Numbered from the stretch's first letter, positions 16,913-25,724 are shown. The stretch is 37,177 nt of DNA from an uncultured Ruminococcus sp. (GCA_902802105.1 CADCKR010000012.1:1-37177), one strand, 5' to 3'. Numbers and translations are program-made. The notes: a model not told the origin generated them from the letters alone.

Positions 16913-17626
16913 TCAAACCGCAGAAAGCCAAGACATAATTATCCGCGGCAGGTTGATCTGCCTTATAAATTTGAAGAAAACCGTGTTGTCGATCGCATCT
17001 TTCAAGGCGATGCATGATTCCGGTGAAATAAACATCATAAAGAAGTAAACAAGCAGTGTCATAAGCATTGCAATGAATACAGCCTCAACAAGACCTATGC
17101 CAAGTCCGATAAGTCTGTTGGGCACTGCCAGAAATGTACGGTTGACGGTCTTGGTAAGCTTCTTTGCCACGATGCCGACCACTATCATAAGCAGCAGGAA
17201 AAATATAAACGTCAGCACCACAGACACCATTGATACGGCAGCAGGTCTTATCATTTCCTCTATCGTACCGGGTATGCCGATAACTGAATCGTCAAGGGCC
17301 TTGGCAAGCTTATTCTGATCAACGCCCATAAATGAAAAGGCATTCTTTGTAAAATTAGACATGACAGCCATCGTCTGCTTTGCCATCTCGGCGCCTTCGC
17401 TTTTAACGATACTGCTTGTCGCCCCGGTCAGTCCATTAATTATGTTGTCCTTCAATATCCAGTTATATACCGGAAGTGCGACAGGAGAAGCAAGGACCGA
17501 TGCAAGCACAACTGCTGCGACGGTTCCGGCCGTATTTACCGCCATGTAGACAGCGCCCCTCTTGTAGCCTGAGAAGCAGAACAATCCTATCAGGACAGCA
17601 ATTCCGAAATCCAACCAAAAATTCAT
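16913..17626 (-). CDS. CvpA family membrane protein
   Basis: The 237-residue protein has about four membrane segments, near residues 4-22, 28-50, 135-160 and 172-195. It starts MNFWLDFGIAVLIGLFCFSGYKRG, which resembles the CvpA family by its DxxI..I....GYKRG pattern. In other bacteria CvpA has been linked to colicin V export and envelope integrity. Its biochemical role is not settled. A promoter is at 17667-17695 and AAGGTG precedes the start. It is the first gene of a unit with pgsA and the ClpE-like ATPase. Confidence 0.8.
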   Translation of the reverse strand: MNFWLDFGIAVLIGLFCFSGYKRGAVYMAVNTAGTVAAVVLASVLASPVALPVYNWILKDNIINGLTGATSSIVKSEGAEMAKQTMAVMSNFTKNAFSFMGVDQNKLAKALDDSVIGIPGTIEEMIRPAAVSMVSVVLTFIFFLLLMIVVGIVAKKLTKTVNRTFLAVPNRLIGLGIGLVEAVFIAMLMTLLVYFFMMFISPESCIALKDAIDNTVFFKFIRQINLPRIIMSWLSAV

Positions 17627-17666
17627 AGTATCACCTTTTCTCTGAATGTTCTTTTCATTCCCTCTT

Positions 17667-17695
17667 ACTATAACATATTTTTCCGATAACTACAA
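17667..17695 (-). promoter_or_regulatory. sigma-A promoter of cvpA-pgsA-clpE
   Basis: The minus strand reads TTGTAG (17695-17690), a 17-base spacer and TATAGT (17672-17667). The expected start is near 17660, about 35 bases before the first gene. Confidence 0.7.
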
Positions 17696-17829
17696 GTGCA
17701 TTTTAAACAATTCTTGCTCCATACAGCACAGCTTTGGAAGTATGATGCATTTTTCTGCTCATCTTGATAATTCTTTGTTACTCTTTCTGATAAGAGCACT
17801 TAACAAAACACGCTTTGCAGGGGCTTATC

Positions 17830-17862
17830 AAAGCAAAAAGCCTCCCGTATCAAACGGAAGGC
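17830..17862 (-). terminator. der-plsY intrinsic terminator
   Basis: The minus strand reads GCCTTCCGT-TTGAT-ACGGGAGGC followed by TTTTTGCTTT. The 9-bp stem has one G-U pair and begins 8 bases past the plsY stop. Confidence 0.9.
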
Positions 17863-17870
17863 CGCAAAGC

Positions 17871-18596
17871 TCAGGTTTCTTTTGTTTTTGCTTTTATTTT
17901 CTTTTCGGTGCCGTTCAGCAGACGATGTATGTTTTCCTTGTGGCGCACAAGCACAAGCACACCGATCAGCAGTGCAATGACTGCCGAGAATATCACAAAC
18001 GGCAGGGTCGGCTGACCGAAGGGTGAAGATGCTGAGGTTATGCCCTTGTAATCAAGGAATCTCCACAAAAACGCCGAGAATGTATAAAGAGAAAAGTTGA
18101 TGACTGCACAAAGAGAAATTATGTGAGATATCAGGAAAAATACCGCAAATATTACCAGTGCGCAAATCAGAGTTCTCCAGTCTGTCATAAGCATGACAGC
18201 AAATGATGTAACAACGCCCTTGCCGCCCTTGAATTTGTAATAGATCGGGAAGGTATGACCCACAACAGCGAAAAGCCCCGCAATATACATAAGATAGCCC
18301 TGATATATCTGTGCCTTATCGCCGCTGACATTCATCATGAGCAGCATTGCTATAAGCACTGATATTATACCCTTGAGGAAATCTCCTACAAAAGTCACGA
18401 TCGCCGGCGCCTTGCCCACACAGCGCAGAACATTTGTAAAGCCTGCGTTGCCGCTGCCCATTGTCCTGATATCCTTGTGCATAACTATTCTGGTAACAAT
18501 GATCGAAGTATTGACGCAGCTTATCAGATAGGCCGCAAGGACGGCGATTATCACCTGAAGCCAGCAGGCAGAGAAAAATTCCATTATTTCGTTCAC
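17871..18596 (-). CDS. plsY: glycerol-3-phosphate acyltransferase
   Basis: Membrane enzyme that acylates glycerol-3-phosphate from acyl-phosphate, starting phospholipid synthesis. The protein has 241 residues and about five to seven membrane segments. It shows the PlsY motifs: MGSGNAGFTNVLR (motif 1), KFKGGKGV (motif 2), and a weaker third motif around the Leu-rich C-terminal part. The start is a GTG at 18596, with GAGG 8 bases upstream. The open frame runs to 18638 inside der, and an ATG at 18584 lacks a good ribosome site. It follows der with a 19-base gap and is ended by a terminator. Confidence 0.92.
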   Translation of the reverse strand: MNEIMEFFSACWLQVIIAVLAAYLISCVNTSIIVTRIVMHKDIRTMGSGNAGFTNVLRCVGKAPAIVTFVGDFLKGIISVLIAMLLMMNVSGDKAQIYQGYLMYIAGLFAVVGHTFPIYYKFKGGKGVVTSFAVMLMTDWRTLICALVIFAVFFLISHIISLCAVINFSLYTFSAFLWRFLDYKGITSASSPFGQPTLPFVIFSAVIALLIGVLVLVRHKENIHRLLNGTEKKIKAKTKET

Positions 18597-18615
18597 AATA
18601 AACACCTCTGTTGAT

Positions 18616-19944
18616 CTATTGTTTATCCTTGTCTCCACGCTCTCTTATCACAAAACGGATGGGTGTGCCCTGCATACCGAAGGTATCCCTGATCCTGTTT
18701 TCAAGATATCTCTGATAGGAGAAGTGAAAAAGCTCCGCCGAATTGACAAAGCACACGAAGGTAGGCGGCTTTACGCCCGACTGTGTCATGTAGAGTATTT
18801 TAAGCCTTCTGCCCTTGTCTGTAGGCGGCTGTACTCTTGCCACAGCTTCGCTGAGAAGATCGTTCAGTGTGCCTGTAGATATTCTCATTGCAGCGGAGTT
18901 TACCACTGTAACGATAAGCTCAAACAGTCTGTCGAGCCGCTGACCTGTCTTTGCCGAAATAAATATCATAGGAGCATAGGACATAAACGAAAAGTCATTT
19001 TCAAGCTTTTTGCGGAACTCGTTCATTGTCTTGTCGTTTTTCTCCACAGCATCCCACTTGTTGACGACAATTACACAAGCCTTGCCTGATTCGTGAGCAA
19101 GACCGGCTATTTTTGAATCCTGCTCGGCAAAACCTACGGTAGCGTCTATCATTATAAGGCATACGTCACTGCGCTCTATAGCCATTTTCGCACGGATAAT
19201 ACTGTATTTTTCGATATCGTCCTCTATTCGGCTGCTGCGCCTTATTCCGGCGGTATCTGTCAGACGGAAACGGCCGTATTTGTTTTCGACAGTCGTATCT
19301 ATACTGTCCCTTGTTGTACCGGCAATATCAGAGACTATGCACCTTTCCTCTCCGGTTATCTTGTTGACAAGAGAGGACTTGCCCGCATTCGGACGGCCTA
19401 TTATAGCAACGCTGATGGTATCGTCATCCTCATCGCTGCCGCTGTCCTCCGGAAGCTGCTCAAAAACAGCGTCAAGTAGATCGCCTGTGCCGTGTCCGTG
19501 AACTGAGGATACCTGTATAGGGTCGCCAAGCCCAAGGTTATAGAATTCATAAAAAGCAGGCTCAGGCTCGCCCACACGGTCGCACTTATTGACACAAAGC
19601 ACAACGGGTCTGTTGCTGCGCTGAAGCATCTCGGCTACTTCGTGATCGGTAGCGACCACGCCGGATGTAAGGTCGGTAACAAGCACGATAACATCCGCAG
19701 CTTCGATCGCAAGCTGTGCCTGCCGGCGCATCTGTTTGAGTATGATATCATCGGAATAAGGCTCTATGCCGCCCGTATCAACAAGCGTGATCTTTCTGCC
19801 GCGCCACTCGCATTCACCGAAGATCCTGTCTCTTGTGACGCCGGGAGTATCATTTACAATGGCAATACGCTGCCCTACAAGCTTGTTGAAAAGTGTTGAC
19901 TTGCCTACATTAGGCCGTCCAACTATCGCAACTACCGGTTTCAT
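18616..19944 (-). CDS. der: ribosome-assembly GTPase Der (EngA)
   Basis: Double GTPase for 50S ribosomal subunit maturation. The 442-residue protein has G domain 1 with GRPNVGKST at about 8-16, DTGG and NKCD. G domain 2 has GRPNAGKSS near 183, DTAG and NKWD. The C-terminal KH-like domain ends RFVIRERGDK. A GGAGG lies 9 bases before the ATG. The leader has two perfect or near-perfect hairpins. The pairing with plsY is common in Firmicutes. Confidence 0.97.
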   Translation of the reverse strand: MKPVVAIVGRPNVGKSTLFNKLVGQRIAIVNDTPGVTRDRIFGECEWRGRKITLVDTGGIEPYSDDIILKQMRRQAQLAIEAADVIVLVTDLTSGVVATDHEVAEMLQRSNRPVVLCVNKCDRVGEPEPAFYEFYNLGLGDPIQVSSVHGHGTGDLLDAVFEQLPEDSGSDEDDDTISVAIIGRPNAGKSSLVNKITGEERCIVSDIAGTTRDSIDTTVENKYGRFRLTDTAGIRRSSRIEDDIEKYSIIRAKMAIERSDVCLIMIDATVGFAEQDSKIAGLAHESGKACVIVVNKWDAVEKNDKTMNEFRKKLENDFSFMSYAPMIFISAKTGQRLDRLFELIVTVVNSAAMRISTGTLNDLLSEAVARVQPPTDKGRRLKILYMTQSGVKPPTFVCFVNSAELFHFSYQRYLENRIRDTFGMQGTPIRFVIRERGDKDKQ

Positions 19945-19964
19945 GTATATCCGCCTCCTTTTTC

Positions 19965-20024
19965 AGCGGAATGTCTCCGCTGTTTGCTTTCAGGGATGTC
20001 GGGAACACAGCGCTTGTGCTCCCG
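19965..20024 (-). promoter_or_regulatory. two hairpins in the der leader
   Basis: CGGGAGCACA-AGCGC-TGTGTTCCCG (minus 20024-20000) is a 10-bp stem with one G-U pair. AGCGGA-GACAT-TCCGCT (19981-19965) is a perfect 6-bp stem ending about 5 bases before the der Shine-Dalgarno. Neither has a U-run, so they are probably not terminators. They could tune translation or protect the 5' end. No clear promoter was found in this gap. Confidence 0.45.
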
Positions 20025-20089
20025 ATACGGTCTCAAAATAAATTGAAAAGTACCCGTGACTTTCACTTTACAGAGTGCGAAACACCTCA

Positions 20090-20120
20090 CAAAAAACAAA
20101 GAGAAGGATCTCTCCTTCTC
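20090..20120 (-). terminator. yceD-rpmF intrinsic terminator
   Basis: The minus strand reads GAGAAGGA-GAGA-TCCTTCTC and then TTTGTTTTTTG. It is a perfect 8-bp stem with a tetraloop and a U-rich tail, about 30 bases past the rpmF stop. Confidence 0.9.
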
Positions 20121-20150
20121 CGTTTGTGTGTGATCCTTTGGATTCGGCTA

Positions 20151-20336
20151 TTAAGCCTCTGTTGTAGCGATCACCTGTCTGCCGTTATACATACCGCAAT
20201 TCGGGCAAGCTCTGTGAGCAAGCTTGAATTCGCCGCACTCAGGGCACTTTGAGAGAGCAGGAGCCTGAAGCTTCCATACTGCTGAACGTCTCTTGTCTCT
20301 TCTTGCCTTTGAAGTTTTTCTCTTTGGTACTGCCAT
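20151..20336 (-). CDS. rpmF: 50S ribosomal protein L32
   Basis: Small basic ribosomal protein of 61 residues starting MAVPKRKTSKARRDKRRS, the classic L32 start. It has a zinc-binding form with C31-x2-C34 and C44-x2-C47, the C+ type. GGAGG lies 9 bases upstream of the ATG at 20336. Read-through of the frame upstream is spurious. It lies 34 bases after the yceD-like gene, the usual pairing in bacteria. Confidence 0.97.
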   Translation of the reverse strand: MAVPKRKTSKARRDKRRSAVWKLQAPALSKCPECGEFKLAHRACPNCGMYNGRQVIATTEA

Positions 20337-20370
20337 TGTAATTGACCTCCTTGAAATAAAGTACAAAAAA

Positions 20371-20868
20371 TCACTCGTCTGAAAGCAGGCTCGCAAGAGC
20401 CGCCAGACGCGGGTCGGTCTCCCTGAGCACACAGCCGCAGGAGCCCTCGTTAAGATTTTTTCCGCACTTTGGACACAAGCCCTTACAGGATTCTTTACAA
20501 AGGAGCTTTGACGGAAGCTCCAACAGAATATCGTCTCTGAGCAGAGCGTCGGTATCGAGCTTATAGTCGGGTGCTTCAATATAGTCGTCGCCGCTCTCGT
20601 CCGAAAGCTGCGTTACGAGAATATGACGGAATTTATAGTTAAAGGTCCTGCATACTGAAGAAGCACACCTGTCGCAGTCGAATTGCAGATCAAAGCAAAC
20701 ATCAGCCGTAAATTCTACAAAACCGGCATGATTTACCGCAGCAACGGCAGCTTTCACCGGCTCTGTAAAGCAAGCAGAGCCTGTATCCGCCTCTGACATA
20801 TCGACCTGAATGCTGACAGCGACCCGTTCATCCTCAACCAGAAACACTTTTTTTAGATCAAGAATCAT
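20371..20868 (-). CDS. yceD: YceD family (DUF177) protein
   Basis: The 165-residue protein of the family found upstream of rpmF is linked in other bacteria and plants to 23S rRNA accumulation. The central motif FDLQFDCDRC (Cys65, Cys68) is the DUF177 signature. The C-terminal part has a cysteine-rich knuckle, C124, C128, C132-x2-C135 and C144-x-C146, which suggests zinc binding. The start is the ATG at 20868, with GGGGTG 5 bases upstream. A perfect consensus promoter is at 20908-20936, so the longer open frame to 20982 would begin upstream of the transcription start and is rejected. Confidence 0.88.
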   Translation of the reverse strand: MILDLKKVFLVEDERVAVSIQVDMSEADTGSACFTEPVKAAVAAVNHAGFVEFTADVCFDLQFDCDRCASSVCRTFNYKFRHILVTQLSDESGDDYIEAPDYKLDTDALLRDDILLELPSKLLCKESCKGLCPKCGKNLNEGSCGCVLRETDPRLAALASLLSDE

Positions 20869-20907
20869 AAGATCACCCCGCAGAACATTTTCAAAAAACC
20901 ATACTCT

Positions 20908-20936
20908 ATTATAATAATCTGCAAACCTTTTGTCAA
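20908..20936 (-). promoter_or_regulatory. consensus sigma-A promoter of yceD-rpmF
   Basis: The minus strand reads TTGACA (20936-20931), a 17-base spacer and TATAAT (20913-20908). Both hexamers match the consensus fully, as expected for strong ribosomal protein expression. Confidence 0.9.
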
Positions 20937-21042
20937 TAGGTTTTTGCATTTCTTTTGCTGTCTTTTTCTCAAAAAAACACACGACACAGTATACGCGGAC
21001 TTTCAGTGCACTATCTGTTGTGGTTATGCAGAAGCAGCCGCA

Positions 21043-22302
21043 TCATCCGGCGGTCAGGCAGGATATCCTGCTTTTGCCAAGGACATAGAACATATCGTTT
21101 TCGCAGAATATTATCTTGCGGGAATCGGGATCAGCCTCAGCAGAAGCGCGCCGCTTGCCGTCATGGTCAAACACTGTTATCCGGTCTGAGGCAAGGATCG
21201 CCCTGTCACTTTTTCTCATATCGAGCGAAATGATCTTTTCGCCGGTCTTTACCTCAAAATCCTTATTCCCGTCAGCATCGAATGAGATAAGGTCGCAGTC
21301 ACGGCCGTCAGGATTTGCCGAAAGCGAAAGCATCAGCCCCTGATTGCGCTTTAATGTAAAGGCTGTCAGATCTCTTCCGCCGTAGCTTATATCGGTCTTG
21401 CTGCCGTCATTGATATTGATGAAGAAGCAGCCGTCACTGCCGACCGCATAAGCATTGCCGTTGTCCATAAATCTGACAGAGTAGATATATGTATCGTCTG
21501 CCTCATACTTTTGCAGATAGTTGTCCTGAGAGAAATCCAGTATGTATATGACCGAGATGATGCCGCCGTTCCTTGCAGAAACGCCAGAAAGTATCGCCCT
21601 TGAGCCGTCCTTGCTGACGGAAACATTATTCATGTAATAATCCGCAAAGGAATAGTTGTATTTCTCAAGATTATCGCTGCGGAAAACAGTTACCCTTGAA
21701 AGATATTCCTCACTTTCGGTAAGTATCGCATAAACGCCGTTTGCCGATATGTCAGCGGAGAATATCTTGTTCTTTACGGAGCCCGTATATTCAGTTGTAT
21801 CCCTCTTTATAATGGTGTAGCCTGTGGCGTCTGCGTTATATATAATACCGTATCCGCCGTTGACGCTCAGGAACGGAGCTGCAAAGGAGTGCTGCTGCTC
21901 CTGATGTTTTCCCGCATTGCTGTTCAGTACTGTGATGGTCGTATCGCTGCAATACACAGGAGAACCGCTTATCATATCAAAGTTGCCCGTATTTATTATT
22001 GAACCCGAAAATTTTGTCGGATATCCGTCGCCTTCGCTTTTGCCCAGAAGGTCATACTGGAACCAGTGGGCTATATTATCAGGCGTGAGCTTATCAATAT
22101 TCAAAAGCGCAAGCACTGCTACCACAGACAGAAAAAGTATAAGAAACATTTTCAGGAATTTCTTTGTAATGTCGTGAGGAAGCGGCTCATCGTCACGGTA
22201 GTCCTCAAGCGGGACTTCTTCGTAGCTCATATATTTACGCTTTGCGGTCTTTTTTTCCTGCTTTTTTTCATCGTTCTGATAACGGCCTCTGTTTGAGCGC
22301 AT
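21043..22302 (-). CDS. DUF5711-like membrane-anchored beta-propeller protein
   Basis: The 419-residue protein has a charged cytoplasmic N terminus (about 1-48), one membrane helix at about 50-69 and a large outside domain. The outside domain is made of repeated strands typical of a WD40/PQQ-like propeller, such as VYAILTESEEYLSRVTVFR and AILSGVSARNGGIISVIYI. This pattern fits the DUF5711 family of Clostridia, whose role is unknown. The frame is open to 22344, but the ATG at 22302 follows AAGGAG (12 bases away). It comes 99 bases after truA and may belong to that operon. Confidence 0.7.
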   Translation of the reverse strand: MRSNRGRYQNDEKKQEKKTAKRKYMSYEEVPLEDYRDDEPLPHDITKKFLKMFLILFLSVVAVLALLNIDKLTPDNIAHWFQYDLLGKSEGDGYPTKFSGSIINTGNFDMISGSPVYCSDTTITVLNSNAGKHQEQQHSFAAPFLSVNGGYGIIYNADATGYTIIKRDTTEYTGSVKNKIFSADISANGVYAILTESEEYLSRVTVFRSDNLEKYNYSFADYYMNNVSVSKDGSRAILSGVSARNGGIISVIYILDFSQDNYLQKYEADDTYIYSVRFMDNGNAYAVGSDGCFFININDGSKTDISYGGRDLTAFTLKRNQGLMLSLSANPDGRDCDLISFDADGNKDFEVKTGEKIISLDMRKSDRAILASDRITVFDHDGKRRASAEADPDSRKIIFCENDMFYVLGKSRISCLTAG

Positions 22303-22401
22303 TATTATTTTCAACTCCTTTTCTGAACGGGTCACAGAAATCAATTCTGTCCGGCAGACAGCGCGGAGAAAGCATTCCTGAAACCGACGGATCTTATGCG
22401 G

Positions 22402-23142
22402 TCAGTAAAAGACACGGTTAAGATACAAGCCCTCCGGCGGAGCTGTCGGGCCGGCTTTTTTGCGGTCGAGAGAATCAATTATCCCCGGTATCTCCGCAGG
22501 CTGTATCCTGCCCTGAGAAACATAAAGCAGCGTCCCTACGATTATTCTTACCATATTGTAAAGAAAGCCGTCAGCTTCAATAGTCACCGTGACAAGCTCA
22601 CCGCTGCGCGTTACGGAAATATTTTTTACTGTCCTGTGAAAATCGCCCTTCTTCCTGTGCGGGTCTGAAGTGCAGAAGGAAGTAAAGTCGTGGCAGCCGA
22701 GAAAATGTGCGGCGGCCTCATTCATTTTATTGTGATCTAACCTCTGCCAATAGTGCAGTGCATAACCGTCAAGAAAAGGATCTCTGACGGGTGAATTAAG
22801 TATCTTGTATATGTATTCCTTGCCCCTGCATGAATAGCGGGCATGAAAATCCTCCGGCACGTCAGCGGCACTGACTGCGGCTATGCTCCTCGGCAAAAAA
22901 CGGTTGAGCGCAAGAGGCAGTCTGTCGGCGGGTATCGTGTGCTCTGTGCGGAAGCTCACGCAGTACATATTGGCATGAACACCTGCATCTGTCCGGCTGC
23001 ATCCCTTGATGTCCGGCTGCTCGCCTATAACCCTGTAAAGCGCCTCCTGAAATCTTGCCTGTACGGAATCTGCGTTTTCCTGAACCTGCCAGCCGTGATA
23101 GCTCCTGCCGTCATATCTGATAGTTGTGAGTATGTTCCTCAT
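22402..23142 (-). CDS. truA: tRNA pseudouridine(38-40) synthase
   Basis: Modifies uridines 38-40 in the tRNA anticodon arm. The 246-residue protein contains the catalytic Asp52 in CSRTDAGVHA and the typical start RNILTTIRYDGRSYHGWQ. The ATG at 23142 follows AGGTG by 6 bases. The open frame extends to 23295, but that part overlaps ecfT and is not family-like. It begins 5 bases after the ecfT stop, so translation is probably coupled. The ecfA1-ecfA2-ecfT-truA order is common in Firmicutes. Confidence 0.95.
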   Translation of the reverse strand: MRNILTTIRYDGRSYHGWQVQENADSVQARFQEALYRVIGEQPDIKGCSRTDAGVHANMYCVSFRTEHTIPADRLPLALNRFLPRSIAAVSAADVPEDFHARYSCRGKEYIYKILNSPVRDPFLDGYALHYWQRLDHNKMNEAAAHFLGCHDFTSFCTSDPHRKKGDFHRTVKNISVTRSGELVTVTIEADGFLYNMVRIIVGTLLYVSQGRIQPAEIPGIIDSLDRKKAGPTAPPEGLYLNRVFY

Positions 23143-23147
23143 TTTGT

Positions 23148-23963
23148 TCACCTGACCGTTGCCGGAAAATATATATTGCAGAGTATAACGCCCGCAAAAA
23201 CCACCAGAAAGAATAAAACTGCAATGACGTCGGCCTTTGTGAAGTGAAGAGTCTTCATTCTTGTGCGCCCCTTGCCGCCGTTGTAGCACCGGCACTCCAT
23301 AGCCATAGCAAGGTCGTTTGCCCTGCGGAAGGACGACACAAAAAGCGGTATCAGTACAGGTATCAGGGCTTTTACGCGCCTGATTATGCCGCCGCTCTCC
23401 ATATCGGCACCTCTTGCCTTCTGAGCGTTCATTATCTTGTCGGTCTCTTCAAGAAGTACAGGTATGAACCTTAGCGCTATCGTCATCATCATTGCAAGCT
23501 CATGTACCTTGACATGAAATATTTTCAGCGGGCTGAGCAGCCGTTCGATGCCGTCTGTAAGGTCTGTAGGCGAAGTCGTGAACGTCAGCACCGAGCTGAT
23601 AAGCACAAGCGTTGCTATGCGTATGGTTACGAATATTGCATTGTTTATGCCGCCTTCGGTTATACTTATGAATCCCCATTGCCAATAGACCTGTCCGTTG
23701 CCGTAAAATATATTGAGTATACCAGTGAATATCACTACTACAAGAATGACCTTCATGCTTTTGAGGTACAGCTTAAAGCTGATCTTTGTGACGAGCACTA
23801 CAAGCATTGACGAAAGAGTTATAAGCAGCAGCGACATATAATTGACAGCTACAAAAATAAATACTATTATAGCAAGCAGCAGAAGAATTTTCGCTCTTGC
23901 GTCCATTTTATGTACTAATGATCTGCCGGGCATGAACTGTCCGAGCGTAATATCTCTAACCAT
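23148..23963 (-). CDS. ecfT: energy-coupling factor transporter transmembrane component EcfT
   Basis: Membrane scaffold that couples the EcfA ATPases to vitamin-binding S subunits. The 271-residue protein begins MVRDITLGQFMPG, the family start, with about five to six membrane helices. It has the two coupling-helix motifs with a basic-Ala-Arg-Gly core: NAQKARGADMESGG and a later AMAMECRCYNGGKGRTR. GGAGG sits 5 bases before the ATG at 23963; the longer frame to 24032 overlaps the ecfA2 end and is rejected. It follows ecfA2 with a 16-base gap. No substrate-specific S gene is in the window, so substrates are unknown. Confidence 0.93.
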   Translation of the reverse strand: MVRDITLGQFMPGRSLVHKMDARAKILLLLAIIVFIFVAVNYMSLLLITLSSMLVVLVTKISFKLYLKSMKVILVVVIFTGILNIFYGNGQVYWQWGFISITEGGINNAIFVTIRIATLVLISSVLTFTTSPTDLTDGIERLLSPLKIFHVKVHELAMMMTIALRFIPVLLEETDKIMNAQKARGADMESGGIIRRVKALIPVLIPLFVSSFRRANDLAMAMECRCYNGGKGRTRMKTLHFTKADVIAVLFFLVVFAGVILCNIYFPATVR

Positions 23964-23979
23964 AGGCACCTCCGGAAAT

Positions 23980-24855
23980 TCACTGATCTTTAACGGCAGC
24001 GTGCTTTTGCGAAAGACAGCCGAGCACCTCACTGAAGCCCTGTTCGACCGTCAGCGCTCCTGTGTCTACGGGAATGCCCTTTTCTCTAAGGAGCATCATT
24101 ATCCTTGTTATCTGCGGCACACGAAGCCCCATTGCTTCAAGCTCACGTCCTCTTGAAAACACCGCCTTTGCGCTGTCGAGCATGACATTTTTGCCTTTGT
24201 TCATCACAAGTATCCTGTCGGATATCCTTGCAATATCCTCCATGCTGTGCGATACAAGCAAAACGGTATTTTTCCGCGTGTCGTGATAGTCTTTTATCTG
24301 TGAAAGAAGCGCATCCCTGCCAAGAGGATCAAGACCTGCCGCCGGTTCATCGAGTATGAGCACATCGGGATCCATTGCGATAACTCCGGCAATAGCCGCC
24401 CTTCTTTTTTCGCCGCCGGAAAGATCAAACGGCGATTTATCGAGCAGCTCCGGACGAAGCCCCGTAAACCTTGCCGCCTCCGTTACTTTTTTATCTATCT
24501 CATCTTCGGAGAGCTTCATGTTTTTGGGGCCGTATGCAATATCCTTGCGCACGGTCTCTTCAAAAAGCTGGTATTCAGGATACTGAAAGACCATGCCGAC
24601 CTTGAAGCGCACCTCTCTTATCTGTTTGGGCTTTTCCCATATATCACGGCCGTTCAGGAGTATCCTGCCCTGATCCGGCTTGAGCAGACCGTTGAGCAGC
24701 TGAACAAGCGTGGATTTTCCGGAGCCGGTGTGACCGATAATACCTAAAAATTCGCCTTCTTCTATTTCAAAGCTTACATCGTCAAGGGCGGTCTTGCAAA
24801 ATGACGTACCCTTGCCGTAGGTAAGACTGATATTTTCCACTTTTATTACTGACAT
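23980..24855 (-). CDS. ecfA2: energy-coupling factor ATP-binding protein EcfA2
   Basis: ABC ATPase of the group II ECF vitamin transporter. The 291-residue protein has Walker A GHTGSGKST, the signature LSGGEKRRAAIAG, Walker B DVLILDEPAAGLDP and a switch His in LLVSHSMEDI. The start MSVIKVENISLTYGKGT and the TYGKGTSFCKTALDDVSF pattern fit EcfA2. GGAGG lies 7 bases upstream and ecfA1 ends 17 bases before. It pairs with EcfA1 to form the heterodimer. Confidence 0.93.
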   Translation of the reverse strand: MSVIKVENISLTYGKGTSFCKTALDDVSFEIEEGEFLGIIGHTGSGKSTLVQLLNGLLKPDQGRILLNGRDIWEKPKQIREVRFKVGMVFQYPEYQLFEETVRKDIAYGPKNMKLSEDEIDKKVTEAARFTGLRPELLDKSPFDLSGGEKRRAAIAGVIAMDPDVLILDEPAAGLDPLGRDALLSQIKDYHDTRKNTVLLVSHSMEDIARISDRILVMNKGKNVMLDSAKAVFSRGRELEAMGLRVPQITRIMMLLREKGIPVDTGALTVEQGFSEVLGCLSQKHAAVKDQ

Positions 24856-24872
24856 TCTTCTACCTCCTCAGG

Positions 24873-25724
24873 TCAGACCTTCAGGAGCTTCATTATGGCT
24901 TCGATGCATTCATCCTCTGTAAGAACGGAATCCGGCACATCAAAGCCGCAGCCTTTCAGCTTGTAATTCAGCTCGGTAGCCTGCGGAACGTCAAGACGGT
25001 GCTGCTTTAACAGCTCGACCTTTGAGAATACCTCTCCGGGCGTACCGTCAAGGAACACCTTGCCCGAATCTATCATTACGACCCTGCCGGCAAGCACAGC
25101 CTCCTCCATGTAGTGAGTTATGAGGATGATGGTTATGCCGTTTTCACGGTTAAGTCTGGTTATCGTGCTCATTACCTCGTCACGGCCTCTCGGGTCAAGC
25201 ATCGCGGTGGGCTCGTCCAGAACTATGCATTCGGGCTCCATTGCTATTATTCCTGCTATTGCGACACGCTGCTTTTGTCCGCCGGAGAGCTTATCCGGAG
25301 AATGCAGCCTGTATTCATACATATCTACGGCTTTCAGGGCATCATCTACACGTTTGCGTATCTCCTTGGGCGGAACACCCAGATTTTCGCACCCGAAAGC
25401 AACATCTTCTTCCACAACGCCCGCAACGATCTGATTGTCGGGATTTTGCAGCACAAGGCCGACCTTTTTCCGGATATCGAACACATGGTCGTCATCCTTG
25501 GTATTCATACCGTCAACAATAACATCGCCGGTCGTGGGAAGGTATATCGCATTGAAATGTTTTGCAAGCGTAGATTTTCCCGATCCGTTATGACCTACCA
25601 CAGCAACGAACTCTCCCCTGCTTACAGTCAGGTCTATTCCTTTCAGGGCAAAATCACTTTCCTGCCCGTCCTCGTTCTCCTCATACTTAAAGTAGAGGTC
25701 CTTTACGGTTATAAAATCACCCAA
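24873..25724 (-). CDS. ecfA1: energy-coupling factor ATP-binding protein EcfA1
   Basis: First ATPase of the ECF module. The 283-residue protein has Walker A GHNGSGKST, the signature LSGGQKQRVAIAG and Walker B CIVLDEPTAMLDP. The acidic insert EENEDGQESDFALKGID near the start is typical of EcfA1. The start appears to be a TTG at 25724 with AAGGA about 11 bases upstream; in the next frame an ATG-ATG pair leads quickly to a stop. It is the first gene of ecfA1-ecfA2-ecfT-truA, after a 201-base gap that holds a 23-base dispersed repeat but no promoter I can defend. Confidence 0.93.
   Translation of the reverse strand: MGDFITVKDLYFKYEENEDGQESDFALKGIDLTVSRGEFVAVVGHNGSGKSTLAKHFNAIYLPTTGDVIVDGMNTKDDDHVFDIRKKVGLVLQNPDNQIVAGVVEEDVAFGCENLGVPPKEIRKRVDDALKAVDMYEYRLHSPDKLSGGQKQRVAIAGIIAMEPECIVLDEPTAMLDPRGRDEVMSTITRLNRENGITIILITHYMEEAVLAGRVVMIDSGKVFLDGTPGEVFSKVELLKQHRLDVPQATELNYKLKGCGFDVPDSVLTEDECIEAIMKLLKV

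Noticed and set aside
20971..21042. Terminator after the DUF5711-like gene
   Set aside because: A run of seven T residues is present on the minus strand, but I could not find a convincing stem before it.
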